Source of the DNA: Rhynchopus sp. YZ270_cl-10
Taxonomy: Eukaryota; Euglenozoa; Diplonemea; Diplonemida; Diplonemidae
Assembly: GCA_964035575.1 (NCBI GenBank)
Contig: OZ037923.1
Coordinates: 806,001-870,000 of the forward strand
DNA length: 64,000 bases
Direction of reading: 5' to 3'
The position numbers and the translations under genes are program-made. The notes beneath the pieces are model-generated. The model saw only the letters and a list, made by a program, of their open reading frames with translations, was not told the origin of the DNA and searched no databases. Positions 1 through 9,490 of the stretch are shown piece after piece (the first letter of the stretch is position 1; each line of letters starts with the position of its first letter).

Positions 1-726
1 GCGTGATTTGGCAAGCCTTGCCTCCAGCCAGTCCAGGGTGTCGAACACATCTGCCACGGCAACGTCGAAGGCTTCCTGCGACTCTGCAAACCCTGAACGG
101 TACACACCGTTGTTGAGGCCGTGGTAGACGCGCTCGTCGATCTCCTTCGCATCAGCCTCCACAGCCTTGCCCTTGGGGAACAGATCCACATCCGCAGCAG
201 CGTCGGTGTGGAAGTCAGCAAACCCGGTCGCAAGGATCTCAATGATGTCGGCGCTTTCGTTGTTGACAATCGTCTTTGTCTCCGTGTCGAAGAGGATGGG
301 CACAGAGCGGGTCCCGCTGTACCCGACGGTGTCGTAGATGTCACGCACACTGGGCTTGCCGAGGATGTGGTCAATGGTGGAGCCGTGTCCAGGGAAGGAG
401 CCTTTGCCAGCGGAGTTTGCGATGGGCCCCTCGCCTTCGCTGCGGAAGATCCACCCTGCGTGTTTGTCCTCTGGATCCTCAGGGCGTGTCTTCATCCACG
501 TGGGGTGCACATAGCTCACCGAGATCGCATCCTCCAGGCCAAACAGAGAACGCACAGCGAGGCACCTCGACGCCCACGGACACGCAAAACTCGCGTACAG
601 GTGGTACCTTCCCGAGGCCGGCGGGTACTTCCCCCCTACCTGCACAACATCCCTGAACGCGGTGACCGTGCGTTTGAAGGCCCCTGCGATGTTGCCTTCC
701 TTCAGCTGAGCGGTGTTCTGTGTCAT
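1..726 (-). CDS. Glutathionyl-hydroquinone reductase (Xi-class GST), 5' part
   Basis: The first 242 codons of a minus-strand gene run off the left edge of the window. The family reduces glutathionyl-hydroquinones by removing glutathione through a catalytic cysteine (yeast ECM4, bacterial YqjG). The protein starts MTQNTAQLKEGN; a thioredoxin-like domain carries the family signature YASFACPWASRC, with the likely catalytic Cys at residue 49. Later come the family-typical stretches GWIFRSEGEG, a VPILFDTETKTIVNNES block that forms the glutathione site in relatives, and the start of the helical domain (NNGVYRSGFAESQEAFD). The start is the only ATG that gives the expected short lead-in before the thioredoxin fold. 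No signal peptide is seen, so a cytosolic location is likely. The helical C-terminal domain is cut by the window edge. Assignment by motif and whole-domain resemblance. Confidence 0.9.
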   Translation of the reverse strand, partial: MTQNTAQLKEGNIAGAFKRTVTAFRDVVQVGGKYPPASGRYHLYASFACPWASRCLAVRSLFGLEDAISVSYVHPTWMKTRPEDPEDKHAGWIFRSEGEGPIANSAGKGSFPGHGSTIDHILGKPSVRDIYDTVGYSGTRSVPILFDTETKTIVNNESADIIEILATGFADFHTDAAADVDLFPKGKAVEADAKEIDERVYHGLNNGVYRSGFAESQEAFDVAVADVFDTLDWLEARLAKSR

Positions 727-1088
727 GGAAGGACTTCTTTGTGGTGTAAGGAATCTGTGGGGAGAGGGTGGAAGGGCTCGTCGTGCGTGGGGTGCCAATG
801 AAAAATGTATAAGGAAATGGACGGTGCTTTGCGACTGGCAGTACAGGTGTGCTGTGATGGGAACATACACCACCCTGCCCGCAGAGGGTATCTCAGGGCA
901 ACAGTATCAGACCTGGCCTCACCTCATGGGGATTGAATGCACAATGCATGTATGTGCCTAAACCTGCCCGAAGGCTACGTGGATTTAGATCAGCAATATT
1001 ACCACAACCTTTGTAAGGGCAGGTGCGGTGTGATGGTTGGTAAATGGAATAAGTAAGCCAGCGTGTAGGAAAGGGTGGCAAGTGAAGA
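727..1088. other. Upstream region of the reductase gene
   Basis: Single-copy DNA between the reductase start codon and the first cassette-type repeat. It presumably holds the promoter and 5' UTR. No convincing gene, TATA element or RNA was recognised. The repeat region begins abruptly near 1088. Confidence 0.4.
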
Positions 1089-1335
1089 GCAGTCAGAGAG
1101 CCAATAGATATAACAGTATCGACACAGGAAAAAAAGGTCCTCGCGTACAGGTCTGTGAAGAGTTACTTTTGTCATCATGTGTCGCTCGCTCTGGTTCTGT
1201 TCTTCAGTCGTAAATCCCGATGAAAGGTAGCTTCATATCGTAAGATCAGGTCTTGAAACACATAAATAAAATCATCATCAGCACACATGCTCAGAACAGT
1301 GTGGATGCGCAGCTGTGAACCCCGCTCGGTCACAT
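1089..1335. repeat. Partial M-type cassette (right half only)
   Basis: This stretch matches the right half of the M cassettes (for example 1622-1880 and 9718-9968): an AATAGATATAACAG start, a GTCTGTGAAGAGTTACTTTT segment, and a GATGAAAGGTAGCTTCATATC hairpin-like part ending in CGGTCACAT. The same segment lies directly upstream of each discoidin gene, so it probably contains their promoter/5' UTR. Here it faces no intact gene. Confidence 0.75.
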
Positions 1336-1401
1336 CTCTCAGGCAAGTATGATAGGCAGGCGAGGGGTAGGCCCTCCACATCCCGCCGGAGGACTTGCCT
1401 T
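1336..1401 (+). repeat. 66-bp junction module, copy 1
   Basis: It begins CTCTCAGGCAAG and ends GGACTTGCCTT. Outer arms AGGCAAG/CTTGCCT pair, and inside them GGCG/CGCC and CCTCC/GGAGG pair in interleaved order, giving a possible pseudoknot. Left neighbour M-type, right neighbour M-type. Confidence 0.9.
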
Positions 1402-1880
1402 GTGTGTTGGATTAGCTTCCGTGCGCAAAAAAAAAGAGGAATGTGTGGAACAAAATCAGAGGTCAGGACAAATGAAAGTCTTGTCGTCACAAAAAATGAA
1501 TTTTCCGACTGAGAGATCAGGTATTGAAGACAGTGTGAGTTTTTCATCATCTGCATTCCAACAAAGAGCTGAGTGAAGAAAAGGGTGCAGAGAACAGAAA
1601 CGAACAGGCAAGACAACACGAAAGCAGTCAGAGAGCCAATAGATATAACAGTATCGACATTGGGAAAAAGGTCCTCGCGTACAGGTCTGTGAAGAGTTAC
1701 TTTTATCATCGTGTGTGGTGTTGTGTGTCGTTTGCTTTGGTTCTGTTCTTCAGTCGTAAATCCCGATGAAAGGTAGCTTCATATCGTAAGATCAGGTCTT
1801 GAAACACATAAATAAAATCATCATCAGCACACATGCTCAGAACATGTGGATGTGCAGCTCTGAACCTCGCTCGGTCACAT
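1402..1880. repeat. M cassette, copy 1
   Basis: Non-coding segment of about 480 bp between two modules. It starts GTGTGTTGGATTAGCTTCCG, carries a segment around CGACTGAGAGATCAGG, and ends with the promoter-like block found upstream of the discoidin genes. Nearly identical to 9491-9968 and 19143-19621. No protein assigned. Confidence 0.8.
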
Positions 1881-1946
1881 CTCTCAGGCAAGCATGATGG
1901 GCGGGCGAGGGGTAGGCCCTCCACATCCCGCCGGAGGACTTGCCTT
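1881..1946 (+). repeat. 66-bp junction module, copy 2
   Basis: GGGCGGGCG variant of the module, same 66-bp length. Left neighbour M, right neighbour S. Confidence 0.9.
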
Positions 1947-2096
1947 GTGTTTGTGGAGGTGTTTGGACACATCGTGAGTGAAAGTCTTGCGCACACAGTT
2001 GCCCTGTATTTCCTACAAAAGATGCCTTATGGTCGAGGGCAGAGTACAGGTTTGATCAGTGTGGCGTGTTGTGTTCTTCAGATCTCTTCTCTGCAG
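1947..2096. repeat. S cassette, copy 1
   Basis: About 150 bp, starting GTGTTTGTGGAGGTGTTTGG and ending CTTCTCTGCAG. Near-identical copies lie at 9273-9424 and 18928-19076, always between two modules. Non-coding as far as can be seen. Confidence 0.8.
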
Positions 2097-2162
2097 CTCT
2101 CAGGCAAGCATGATAGGCAGGCGAGGGGTAGGCCCTCCACATCCCGCCGGAGGACTTGCCTT
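2097..2162 (+). repeat. 66-bp junction module, copy 3
   Basis: AGGCAGGCG variant. Left neighbour S, right neighbour the first discoidin cassette. Confidence 0.9.
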
Positions 2163-3651
2163 GTGTGTTGGATTAGCTTCCGTGTGCAAAAAAAGAGGAA
2201 TGTGTGGAACAAAATCAGAGGTCAGGACAAATGAAAGTGAGGTGTGAGAGCAAGATATAAAAAGGGAAGGGACTGTCTTGTTAGAGAAACGTATCTGTCT
2301 CGAGAGCTAAAGGGGGTGGGGTTGGCACTGTTGAATGAAGTGCCATTGCCACAAGCGGGCTTGGGGTGGTGCATGCTGCTTGCATATATAATTCTGCAAC
2401 GATCGCGTTTGCTACAATCACAATTCACACCGAGGTAAGGGGGAAAACAAAAATTAAAGTCACAATAAAAAACCAATTGTAATCGGAATTTCGATGTTCA
2501 TCATCGAGAGTCGTGGAGCCAAACACTGCTTTCACACATGCACATGCAAAAGGTCAATATTCTGACACGATACTTGTCACAACATTTCCCTTGCACTTTT
2601 TGCGAAATGGTGCGTTGATGTATAAAAAGGGGGATGGGATATGTAGTAAATACGAGCGGGGAAGAGGAATACTATAATAGTATGCAAAAAGAGGTGAAGA
2701 AGCAGCCATGTCTTACCGTGGCGTGCTCCTCTAGTAACAAAACGAAGGGGGGGGACGTACGCACTGTCTAGTGAAGCACCACGTTCCCCCCCCAACTGCA
2801 TAGCAATTTTCTTCACTTGCTCACGCACCAACAAACGTGTCAGTGCGTGCACAACACGTCAAGACACGCACGCAAAAGCAAGCGCATGCAGATACAGTTA
2901 ATATTAAACGAGCACTACAACTAGGTACTCCCAAAGGCTTGCACTGTTGCAACGGAGCTGTTTACATAGAGGCTTAAACTGCGGGCACAGAATAAAATAG
3001 AGAAAAAACTGTAGTTGTTGTTGCAGGCACCTCCGACTGACCCAGCATTTATATACCCCGTCAGGGTTTAACTTTGCATAGGGAAGGGGCAGGGACGTTT
3101 AGCACCCTGAGGACAAGGGGGAGAGTCCCGCATACCCAAAAAGAAAGACAAAGGCTATGGACTGGTAGTTTTACGAAGAGGCAGGGTTGCTGAAAAACAC
3201 CAAAAAACAAAAAGACCCTGAAGGCAAAATACCCCGCATACCCCCTCACCTCCTGTTTTGTAATCTCCCAGGTAGGGGACATCGGTTCGAGCGGTCAACC
3301 TTCATAGAGTTTCTGGAGGAACGGACCCCCGGATGCAATTTAAGGTCCAGCCCAGGACCTAAAAAAATTAGATTCATATACACGTGCGATTCGTTTTGTC
3401 CCTATTCGTGCTAGTATCAACAAACACCAGAGCAGTGTCTGTCATCAAGACGTAACGCGAAGGGGCTAGGATACTAACAGACGGCACACCTTATCCTCAA
3501 AAGTGTGGCAGAGATGCGATCCCTGGTCTGACACATATTCTTTGTGTGGAAAAAATAGAGTCGAAACAATATTTGAAGTAAGTATGAAAAAACAAAAAAA
3601 GGGTGAAAAATGATTCAGGAACTGTAACCACTTAAGGTCACCATCCTTCGT
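2163..3651. other. Non-coding part of discoidin cassette 1
   Basis: Shared with cassettes 2 and 3 in blocks. The first block holds a GATATAAAAAGGG stretch, a GGCACTGTTGAATGAAGTGCC perfect-arm hairpin (about 2325) and GAGAGTCGTGGAGCCAAACACTG. The last block, next to the gene's 3' end, carries GGATACTAACAGACGGCACA and AAAAGTGTGGCAGAGATGCG and is common to all three copies. A short Rep-D-like piece lies near 3012-3045. It is likely 3' UTR and spacer; no gene is seen. Confidence 0.6.
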
Positions 3652-4662
3652 CTAGATCAGAGACGGCAGACACGGCAGGCACACGCGAGGAGGTGCAGGG
3701 CCTCTGTTCACGCACACAGGCAGGTCGCAGGCATGGCTCGAGTGGAAAACAACCTCCCTCACGTATGCCTGGTAACCAGTGTGCCTGGTGGGGATGTAGA
3801 AACGCCAGAACTGCGACACAGCGCCGTCAAAGGTGGTGGTCTGCTCAGCATCAGACCCAGAGACACCAACACCAGACGCAACTGTGGTCCACCCGCCAGT
3901 GCCTGTCGCACTCACCTGCAGCTCCCAGTTCTTCACGTCGTGACTCACATCCCCATTAGAGTAGAACGTGAAGCTTGTCACAAGCTGAGGTGCTCCAAAG
4001 TCGAAGGTAGCCCAGTTCGGCACGTTCCATCCACTGTGGTGCCCTGCGTTCCAGTGGGTCGCCAAACTCCCGTCAATCACGTTCGCTCCGGGACCAGAAG
4101 AGTGGTAAGCGTTCACAGCCAGAAGGGTTGGTGTCACCTGGGTCATGCACTGTCCGTTCGACACATCCCACACAGACGCGTGCTCAAGCCCCTCCGACAG
4201 CTCCAACTCCAGGAACGACCCACTCGTGAGAACCTTCGTCCAGAACACAGTGTCCTTCTTGTCCCCACCTGAAGTTGCGACATAGCGTGCAGCACACGAC
4301 CCACCGGTGAACTCGTTCGCACCAAACAGCGGCGGAAGTCCTCCGTTCGTGCTGACACCACACGGCGGGCAGAAGTAGTACACAAAGGTGAAGTGGCACG
4401 GACGGTCGTCTGCCGTCGCAGGGCAGTCAAGGCGCAGCGTGTTGCCTGCCGTCGTGTGTCCCACAAGCGTGTGCACGTTCGCATCTGCCAGCCAGTCGGG
4501 CACGTTCACCCACGCCTGTCCCGTCGACACGTGGCTTTCTCCTGCCGTCACAGTTGTGATCTCGGGTGTGGCACCTGTGCCCGCCACCCACGACACCGTG
4601 CCCTTGTGGCCTGCAGCAGTGCAGAGCCCCGCAAGCGAGAGGGTTATGATGCTGCGCAGCAT
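3652..4662 (-). CDS. Secreted discoidin-domain (F5/8 type C) protein, paralogue 1
   Basis: 336 residues. The start is placed at MLRSIITLSLAGLCTAAGHK, which gives a good signal peptide; an in-frame ATG 35 codons upstream would bury that signal. Residues about 20-172 form an unassigned extracellular domain with six cysteines (80, 89, 98, 101, 123, 172). Residues about 176-306 form an F5/8 type C (discoidin) beta-sandwich, a fold that usually binds carbohydrate or lipid. Landmarks are NVIDG, FDFGAPQLVTSF, WELQVS and RFYIPTRHTGYQAY. A cysteine-rich tail (CDLPVC...RVCLPCLP) follows. No membrane segment, so probably secreted or surface-attached. Differences from the two paralogues cluster in discoidin-domain loops. 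The upstream region is the repeated promoter-like block that ends at module 4. The ligand is unknown. Confidence 0.88.
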   Translation of the reverse strand: MLRSIITLSLAGLCTAAGHKGTVSWVAGTGATPEITTVTAGESHVSTGQAWVNVPDWLADANVHTLVGHTTAGNTLRLDCPATADDRPCHFTFVYYFCPPCGVSTNGGLPPLFGANEFTGGSCAARYVATSGGDKKDTVFWTKVLTSGSFLELELSEGLEHASVWDVSNGQCMTQVTPTLLAVNAYHSSGPGANVIDGSLATHWNAGHHSGWNVPNWATFDFGAPQLVTSFTFYSNGDVSHDVKNWELQVSATGTGGWTTVASGVGVSGSDAEQTTTFDGAVSQFWRFYIPTRHTGYQAYVREVVFHSSHACDLPVCVNRGPAPPRVCLPCLPSLI

Positions 4663-4964
4663 GTTTGTTTCACAGACTTGGTTGTGTTTGGTATGACCTG
4701 GGTGTGTGTGGTCGCAGTGTGAGTGTGAGTGGGGAGATAGGGTGGCTGAGGAGCGTGGGTGGCGCAAGGTCTGTGAAGAGTTACTTTTGTCATCATGTGT
4801 GGTGTTGTGTGTCGCTCGCTTTGGTTCTGTTCTTCAGTCGTAAATCCCGATGAAAGGTAGCTTCATATCGTAAGATCAGGTCTTGAAACACATAAATAAA
4901 ATCATCATCAGCACACATGCTCAGAACATGTGTATATACAGCTATGAACCTCACTCGGTCACAT
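4663..4964 (-). promoter_or_regulatory. Shared promoter/5' UTR block of discoidin paralogue 1
   Basis: About 300 bp between the start codon and the next module, almost identical upstream of all three discoidin genes (also 7653-7954 and 18560-18861) and present without a gene in the M cassettes. It contains GATGAAAGGTAGCTTCATATC, which can form a small hairpin, and CACATAAATAAAATCATCATC. A promoter role is inferred from position only. Confidence 0.5.
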
Positions 4965-5030
4965 CTCTCAGGCAAGCATGATAGGCAGGCGAGGGGTAGG
5001 CCCTCCACATCCCGCCGGAGGACTTGCCTT
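4965..5030 (+). repeat. 66-bp junction module, copy 4
   Basis: AGGCAGGCG variant between discoidin cassettes 1 and 2. Confidence 0.9.
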
Positions 5031-6641
5031 GTGTGTTGGATTAGCTTCCGTGTGCAAAAAAAGAGGAATGTGTGGAACAAAATCAGAGGTCAGGACAAAT
5101 GAAAGTGAGGTGTGAGAGCAAGATATAAAAAGGGAAGGGACTGTCTTGTTGTGTACTGTACATCCGTCTCGACAGCTATAAAGGGGGTGGGGTTGGCACT
5201 GTTGAATGAAGTGCCATTGCCACAAGCGGGCTTGGGGTGGTGCATGCTTGCTTACATAATTCTGCAACACTCGCGTTTGCTACAATCACAATACACACCG
5301 AGGTCAGGGGGAAAACAAAAGTCAAAGTCAGAGTCGCAATGAAAACCAATTGTAATCGCTGTTCATCATCGAGAGTTGTGGAACCAAACACTGCTTTCAC
5401 ACAAGTGCAAAAGGTCAATATTATCACACGATACTGTCACAACATTTCCTTTGCACCTTGTGCAAAATAGTGCGTTGGTGTATCAAAAGGGGGATGGGAA
5501 TATGCACAACAAGTGTGCAACGGAGCAGTTTACATAGAGGCTTAAACTGCGGGTACAGAATAAAATAGAAAAATAAAAACTATGGTTGTTGATGCAGGCA
5601 CCTCCAACTGACCCACGTACGATGCCAGCCATCCGGATGAAAGCACAAGTACCCTGCGGCCTACAACAGAAGATGTAAAAGGAAACCTAATGACTGGCCC
5701 GTACCGTAAGAGAACGAGGGCGGTACACAACCGCTCGTCAGCCGGCGGCCCATCTGCCGCTGTAGAGTTGTGAGCTTACAGGTACTCCCGTTCGCTTCAC
5801 TGAACGATTGTCGAGACAAGAGAGCAGAAACCCAAAACACGAAAAGGGGAGGGCGGGGGGAGGCACAACATCTCTCTCTTGGCATCCCATGTCTGTACCG
5901 ACAGTTAGGCCTCACCCTTTCTCTTAGGGATATACATGGACGTCCTTACAGGCAGTACACCGTAACCTATAGGTGTAGCAGAACCGAAGTCCTGGCCTGA
6001 CCGTATGTCACTGTTTAATGCTCCGGGTGCGAGCACCCATCATAGCATAGGGAAGCCACGGCCCAGCATTTATATACCCTGCCAGGGTTTAACTTTGCAT
6101 AGGGAAGGGGCAGGGACGTTTAGCACCCTGAGGACAAGGGGGAGAGTCCCGCATACCCAAAAAGAAAGACAAAAGCTATGCACTGGTAGTTTTAAGGAGA
6201 GGCAGGGTTGCTGAAAAACAAAAAGACCCTGAAGGCAAAATACCCCGCATACCCCCTCACCTCCTGTTTTGTAATCTCTCAGGTAGGGGACATCGGTTCG
6301 AGCGGTCAACACCTTCTGGAGGAACGAACCCGGATGCAATTTAAGGTCCAGCCCAGGACCTAAAAACAAAAAGAAAACACGTGTGGTCCATTCGTGCTAG
6401 TATCAACAAACACCAAGAGCAGTGTCTGTCATCAAGACGTAACGCGAAAGGGCTAGGATACTAACAGACGGCACACCTTATCCTCAAAAGTGTGGCAGAG
6501 ATGCGATCCCTGGTCTGACACATATTCTTTGTGTGGAAAAAATAGAGTTGAAAAATATTCGCAAGTAAGTATAAAAAAAAAACAAAAAAAGGGTGAAAAA
6601 TGATTCAGGAACTGTAACCACTTAAGGTCACCATCCTTTGT
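5031..6641. other. Non-coding part of discoidin cassette 2
   Basis: Same order of blocks as in cassette 1, except that the middle (about 5584-5990) is occupied by a long Rep-D element. The CAGCATTTATATACCC block (about 6064) and the 3' block up to the stop codon match cassette 1 closely. No gene seen. Confidence 0.6.
5584..5990 (+). repeat. Long Rep-D element, copy 1
   Basis: About 400 bp, related over its whole length to 24721-25135. Shared landmarks: TGCAGGCACC, CGGATGAAAGCACAA, CCTGCGGCCTACAACAGAAG, CAACATCTCTCTCTTGG, and GCAGTACACCGT near the end. No ORF is conserved between the copies, so a non-coding repeat or RNA-like element is the better reading. Confidence 0.7.
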
Positions 6642-7652
6642 CTAGATCAGAGACGGCAGACACGGCAGGCACACGCGAGGAGGTGCAGGGCCTCTGTTCA
6701 CGCACACAGGCAGGTCGCAGGCATGGCTCGAGTGGAAAACAACCTCCTTCACGTATGCCTGGTAGCCAGTGTACCTGGTGGGGATGTAGAAACGCCAGAA
6801 CTGCGACACAGCACCGTCGAAGGTGGTGGTCTGCTCAGCAGAAGACCCAGAGACACCAACACCAGACGCAACTGTGGTCCACCCGCCAGTGCCTGTCGCA
6901 CTCACCTGCAGCTCCCACCTCTTCACGTCGTGTGTCACATCTCCCTTACAGTAGAACGTGAAGCTTGTCACAAGCTGAGGTGCTCCAAAGTCGAAGGAAG
7001 CCCAGTTCGGCTTGTTCCATCCACTGGGGGAGCCTGCGTTCCAGCGGTTGTCCAAATCCCCGTCAAGCAGGTTCGGTGCGGGACCAGAAGAGTGCTCAGC
7101 GTTCACAGCCAGAACGGTTGGTGTCACCTGGGTCATGCACTGTCCGTTCGACACATCCCACACAGACGCGTGCTCAAGCCCCTCCGACAGCTCCAACTCC
7201 AGGAACGACCCACTCGTGAGAACCTTCGTCCAGAACACAGTGTCCTTCTTGTCCCCACCTGACGTTGCGACGTAGCGTGCAGCACACGACCCACCAGTGA
7301 ACTCGTTCGCACCAAACAGCGGCGGAAGACCTCCGTTCGTGCTGACACCGCACGGCGGGCAGAAGTAGTACACAAAGGTGAAGTGGCACGGACGGTCGTC
7401 TGCCGTCGCAGGGCAGTCAAGGCGCAGCGTGTTGCCTGCCGTCGTGTGTCCCACAAGCGTGTGCACGTTCGCATCTGCCAGCCAGTCGGGCACGTTCACC
7501 CACGCCTGTCCCGTCGACACGTGGCTTTCTCCTGCCGTCACAGTTGTGATCTCGGGTGTGGCACCTGTGCCCGCCACCCACGACACCGTGCCCTTGTGGC
7601 CTGCAGCAGTGCAGAGCCCCGCAAGCGAGAGGGTTATGATGCTGCGCAGCAT
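6642..7652 (-). CDS. Secreted discoidin-domain protein, paralogue 2
   Basis: 336 residues, the same architecture as paralogue 1: signal peptide, six-cysteine N-terminal domain, one F5/8 type C domain, cysteine-rich tail. The first 178 or so residues are almost unchanged from paralogue 1. The discoidin domain then differs in bursts: AEHSSGPAPNLLDGDLDNRW here against AYHSSGPGANVIDGSLATHW, and KGDVTHDVKRWELQ against SNGDVSHDVKNWELQ. This suggests divergent ligand loops on a shared scaffold. The gene carries the same upstream block and ends at module 5. Confidence 0.88.
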   Translation of the reverse strand: MLRSIITLSLAGLCTAAGHKGTVSWVAGTGATPEITTVTAGESHVSTGQAWVNVPDWLADANVHTLVGHTTAGNTLRLDCPATADDRPCHFTFVYYFCPPCGVSTNGGLPPLFGANEFTGGSCAARYVATSGGDKKDTVFWTKVLTSGSFLELELSEGLEHASVWDVSNGQCMTQVTPTVLAVNAEHSSGPAPNLLDGDLDNRWNAGSPSGWNKPNWASFDFGAPQLVTSFTFYCKGDVTHDVKRWELQVSATGTGGWTTVASGVGVSGSSAEQTTTFDGAVSQFWRFYIPTRYTGYQAYVKEVVFHSSHACDLPVCVNRGPAPPRVCLPCLPSLI

Positions 7653-7954
7653 GTTTGTTTCACAGACTTGGTTGTGTTTGGTATGACCTGGGTGTGTGTG
7701 GTCGCAGTGTGAGTGTGAGTGGGGAGATAGGGTGGCTGAGGAGCGTGGGTGGCGCAAGGTCTGTGAAGAGTTACTTTTGTCATCATGTGTGGTGTTGTGT
7801 GTCGCTCGCTTTGGTTCTGTTCTTCAGTCGTAAATCCCGATGAAAGGTAGCTTCATATCGTAAGATCAGGTCTTGAAACACATAAATAAAATCATCATCA
7901 GCACACATGCTCAGAACATGTGTAGATACAGCTATGAACCTCACTCGGTCACAT
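7653..7954 (-). promoter_or_regulatory. Shared promoter/5' UTR block of discoidin paralogue 2
   Basis: Essentially the same sequence as 4663-4964, lying between start codon and module 5. Promoter role inferred from conservation and position. Confidence 0.5.
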
Positions 7955-8020
7955 CTCTCAGGCAAGCATGATAGGCAGGCGAGGGGTAGGCCCTCCACAT
8001 CCCGCCGGAGGACTTGTCTT
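7955..8020 (+). repeat. 66-bp junction module, copy 5
   Basis: The right arm reads CTTGTCT instead of CTTGCCT, leaving one G-T pair in the outer stem; length is still 66 bp. Right neighbour is the zinc-finger cassette. Confidence 0.88.
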
Positions 8021-8551
8021 GTGTGTTGGATTAACTTCCGTGTGCAAAAAAGAGGAATGTGTGGAACAAAATCAGAGGTCAGGACAAATGAAAGTCTTGT
8101 CGTCACGAAAAATGAATTTTCCGACTGAGAGATCAGGTATTGAAGACAGTGTGAGTTTTTCATCATCTGCATTCCAACAAAGAGCTGAGTGAAGAAAAGG
8201 GTGCAGAGAACAGAAACGAACAGGCAAGACAACACGAAAGCAGTCAGAGAGCCAATAGATATAAAGGAGAGAAATGGGGGGGGGGGAAAGTCTGTTTGTA
8301 CTAAAACGTTGTTACTGGTTATCTGCTTTGCTGTTTTGTTGTGTACGAATCACCACTTTCCACCAATACTGGGTACAGCTCTGTACTCAAGGCAAGTCCT
8401 CCGTTGGCATTTTATTTTGGTTTGCTTTTGTGCAACTCTCTTGTGTGGCATTCCTTTGCGCTCAGTTTGCGTTGTGTGTGTAATTCGTCTGCCTCCCTTC
8501 TGACTCCAAGCACAGTGACGTGGCGTTGCGCTCAGGTTCGTATTCGAGGGA
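8021..8551. other. M-like block and unique spacer in the zinc-finger cassette
   Basis: The part up to about 8262 copies the left half of an M cassette and breaks off at AATAGATATAA. The rest is unique DNA with a G12 run and leads to the 3' end of the zinc-finger gene. No gene seen. Confidence 0.6.
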
Positions 8552-9019
8552 TTAGTACGCCATGTTGCCCTTACACCGTGTCTCGTGCTGGATTCGTCCG
8601 TCATCTGTGAATGGGTTACCAGCTGAGGACTTCGTAACACCACACTTCCTGCATGCAAAAATCTCTGTTGTGCTTGCCATGTTGCCCGTGCACCTTGTCT
8701 CGTGGTGCATTCGCCCCTCTTCTGTGAACAGGTAGCCAGCTGCGGACATAGTCACGCCACACTTCCTGCATGCAAGTACCGTTCCCTCCATGTTGCCCTT
8801 ACACCTCGTCTCGTGCTGGGTTCGTCCATGCTCTGTGAAGGGGTTACCCGCTGAGGATTTCGTCACACCACACTTCCTGCATGCAAACATCTCCGTTGTT
8901 CCTTCCATGCCGTTGCCCGTGCATCTTGTCTCGTGGTGCATTCGCCCCTCTTCTGTGAACAGGTAGCCAGCTGTGGACACAGTGACACCACACCTTCTGC
9001 ACGCAAGCACCTCTTCCAT
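8552..9019 (-). CDS. Four-repeat C2HC zinc-finger protein
   Basis: 155 residues made almost entirely of four tandem repeats of about 37 residues. Each has the pattern C-x2-C ... H-x4-C, for example FACRKCGVTKSSAGNPF followed by QHETRCKGN, so each could hold one zinc ion. The repeats alternate in type: 1 and 3 read AGYLFTEEGRMHHETRCTGN, 2 and 4 read AGNPFT then HETRCKGN. That A-B-A-B pattern implies duplication of a two-finger unit. The start is ATG at 9019 (MEEVLACRRCG); an in-frame ATG at 9127 would add 36 residues of poor coding character. It is the only gene in its cassette. Function unknown; nucleic-acid or protein binding is possible. Confidence 0.65.
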   Translation of the reverse strand: MEEVLACRRCGVTVSTAGYLFTEEGRMHHETRCTGNGMEGTTEMFACRKCGVTKSSAGNPFTEHGRTQHETRCKGNMEGTVLACRKCGVTMSAAGYLFTEEGRMHHETRCTGNMASTTEIFACRKCGVTKSSAGNPFTDDGRIQHETRCKGNMAY

Positions 9020-9206
9020 TGTGTCGCTCGCAGTGACGCTTGCCTGCGACGAGGTGTCGCTGTGGTGTGATGTTGGTGATGGTGGTAGCGCACAAATAAG
9101 AAAAACCCCGCCAGGACTACACAGCACTCACACAGTACTGCGTGGAGGTGGCAACAAGACAGACATGCTGCACTCAGACCTGCAGCATTTGCTCTATCAG
9201 TTGCAT
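9020..9206. other. Upstream region of the zinc-finger gene
   Basis: Unique sequence that ends in GCTCTATCAGTTGCAT directly before module 6. It may hold the promoter and possibly a longer 5' coding end. Confidence 0.4.
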
Positions 9207-9272
9207 CTCTCAGGCAAGCATGATGGGCGGGCGAGGGGTAGGCCCTCCACATCCCGCCGGAGGACTTGCCTT
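9207..9272 (+). repeat. 66-bp junction module, copy 6
   Basis: GGGCGGGCG variant. Left neighbour zinc-finger cassette, right neighbour S. Confidence 0.9.
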
Positions 9273-9424
9273 GTGTTTGTGAAGGTGTTTGGACACATCG
9301 TGAGTGAAAGTCTTGCGCACACAGTTGCCCTGCATTTCCTACAAAAGATGCCTTATGGTCGAGGGCAGAGTACAGGTTTGATCAGTGTGGCGTGTTGTGT
9401 TCTTCAGATCTCTTCTCGCTGCAG
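9273..9424. repeat. S cassette, copy 2
   Basis: Matches 1947-2096 with a few changes (GTGAAGG for GTGGAGG, TCTCGCTGCAG end). Confidence 0.8.
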
Positions 9425-9490
9425 CTCTCAGGCAAGCATGATAGGCAGGCGAGGGGTAGGCCCTCCACATCCCGCCGGAGGACTTGTCTT
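9425..9490 (+). repeat. 66-bp junction module, copy 7
   Basis: AGGCAGGCG variant with the CTTGTCT right arm. Left neighbour S, right neighbour M. Confidence 0.88.

Noticed and set aside
121-801. Plus-strand open frame opposite the reductase gene
   Set aside because: It is the antisense shadow of the minus-strand reductase, whose motifs are clear; it also starts with GTG.
4663-4767. 35-residue N-terminal extension of the discoidin proteins
   Set aside because: It would place His-rich sequence before a good signal peptide; the internal Met is the better start in all three copies.
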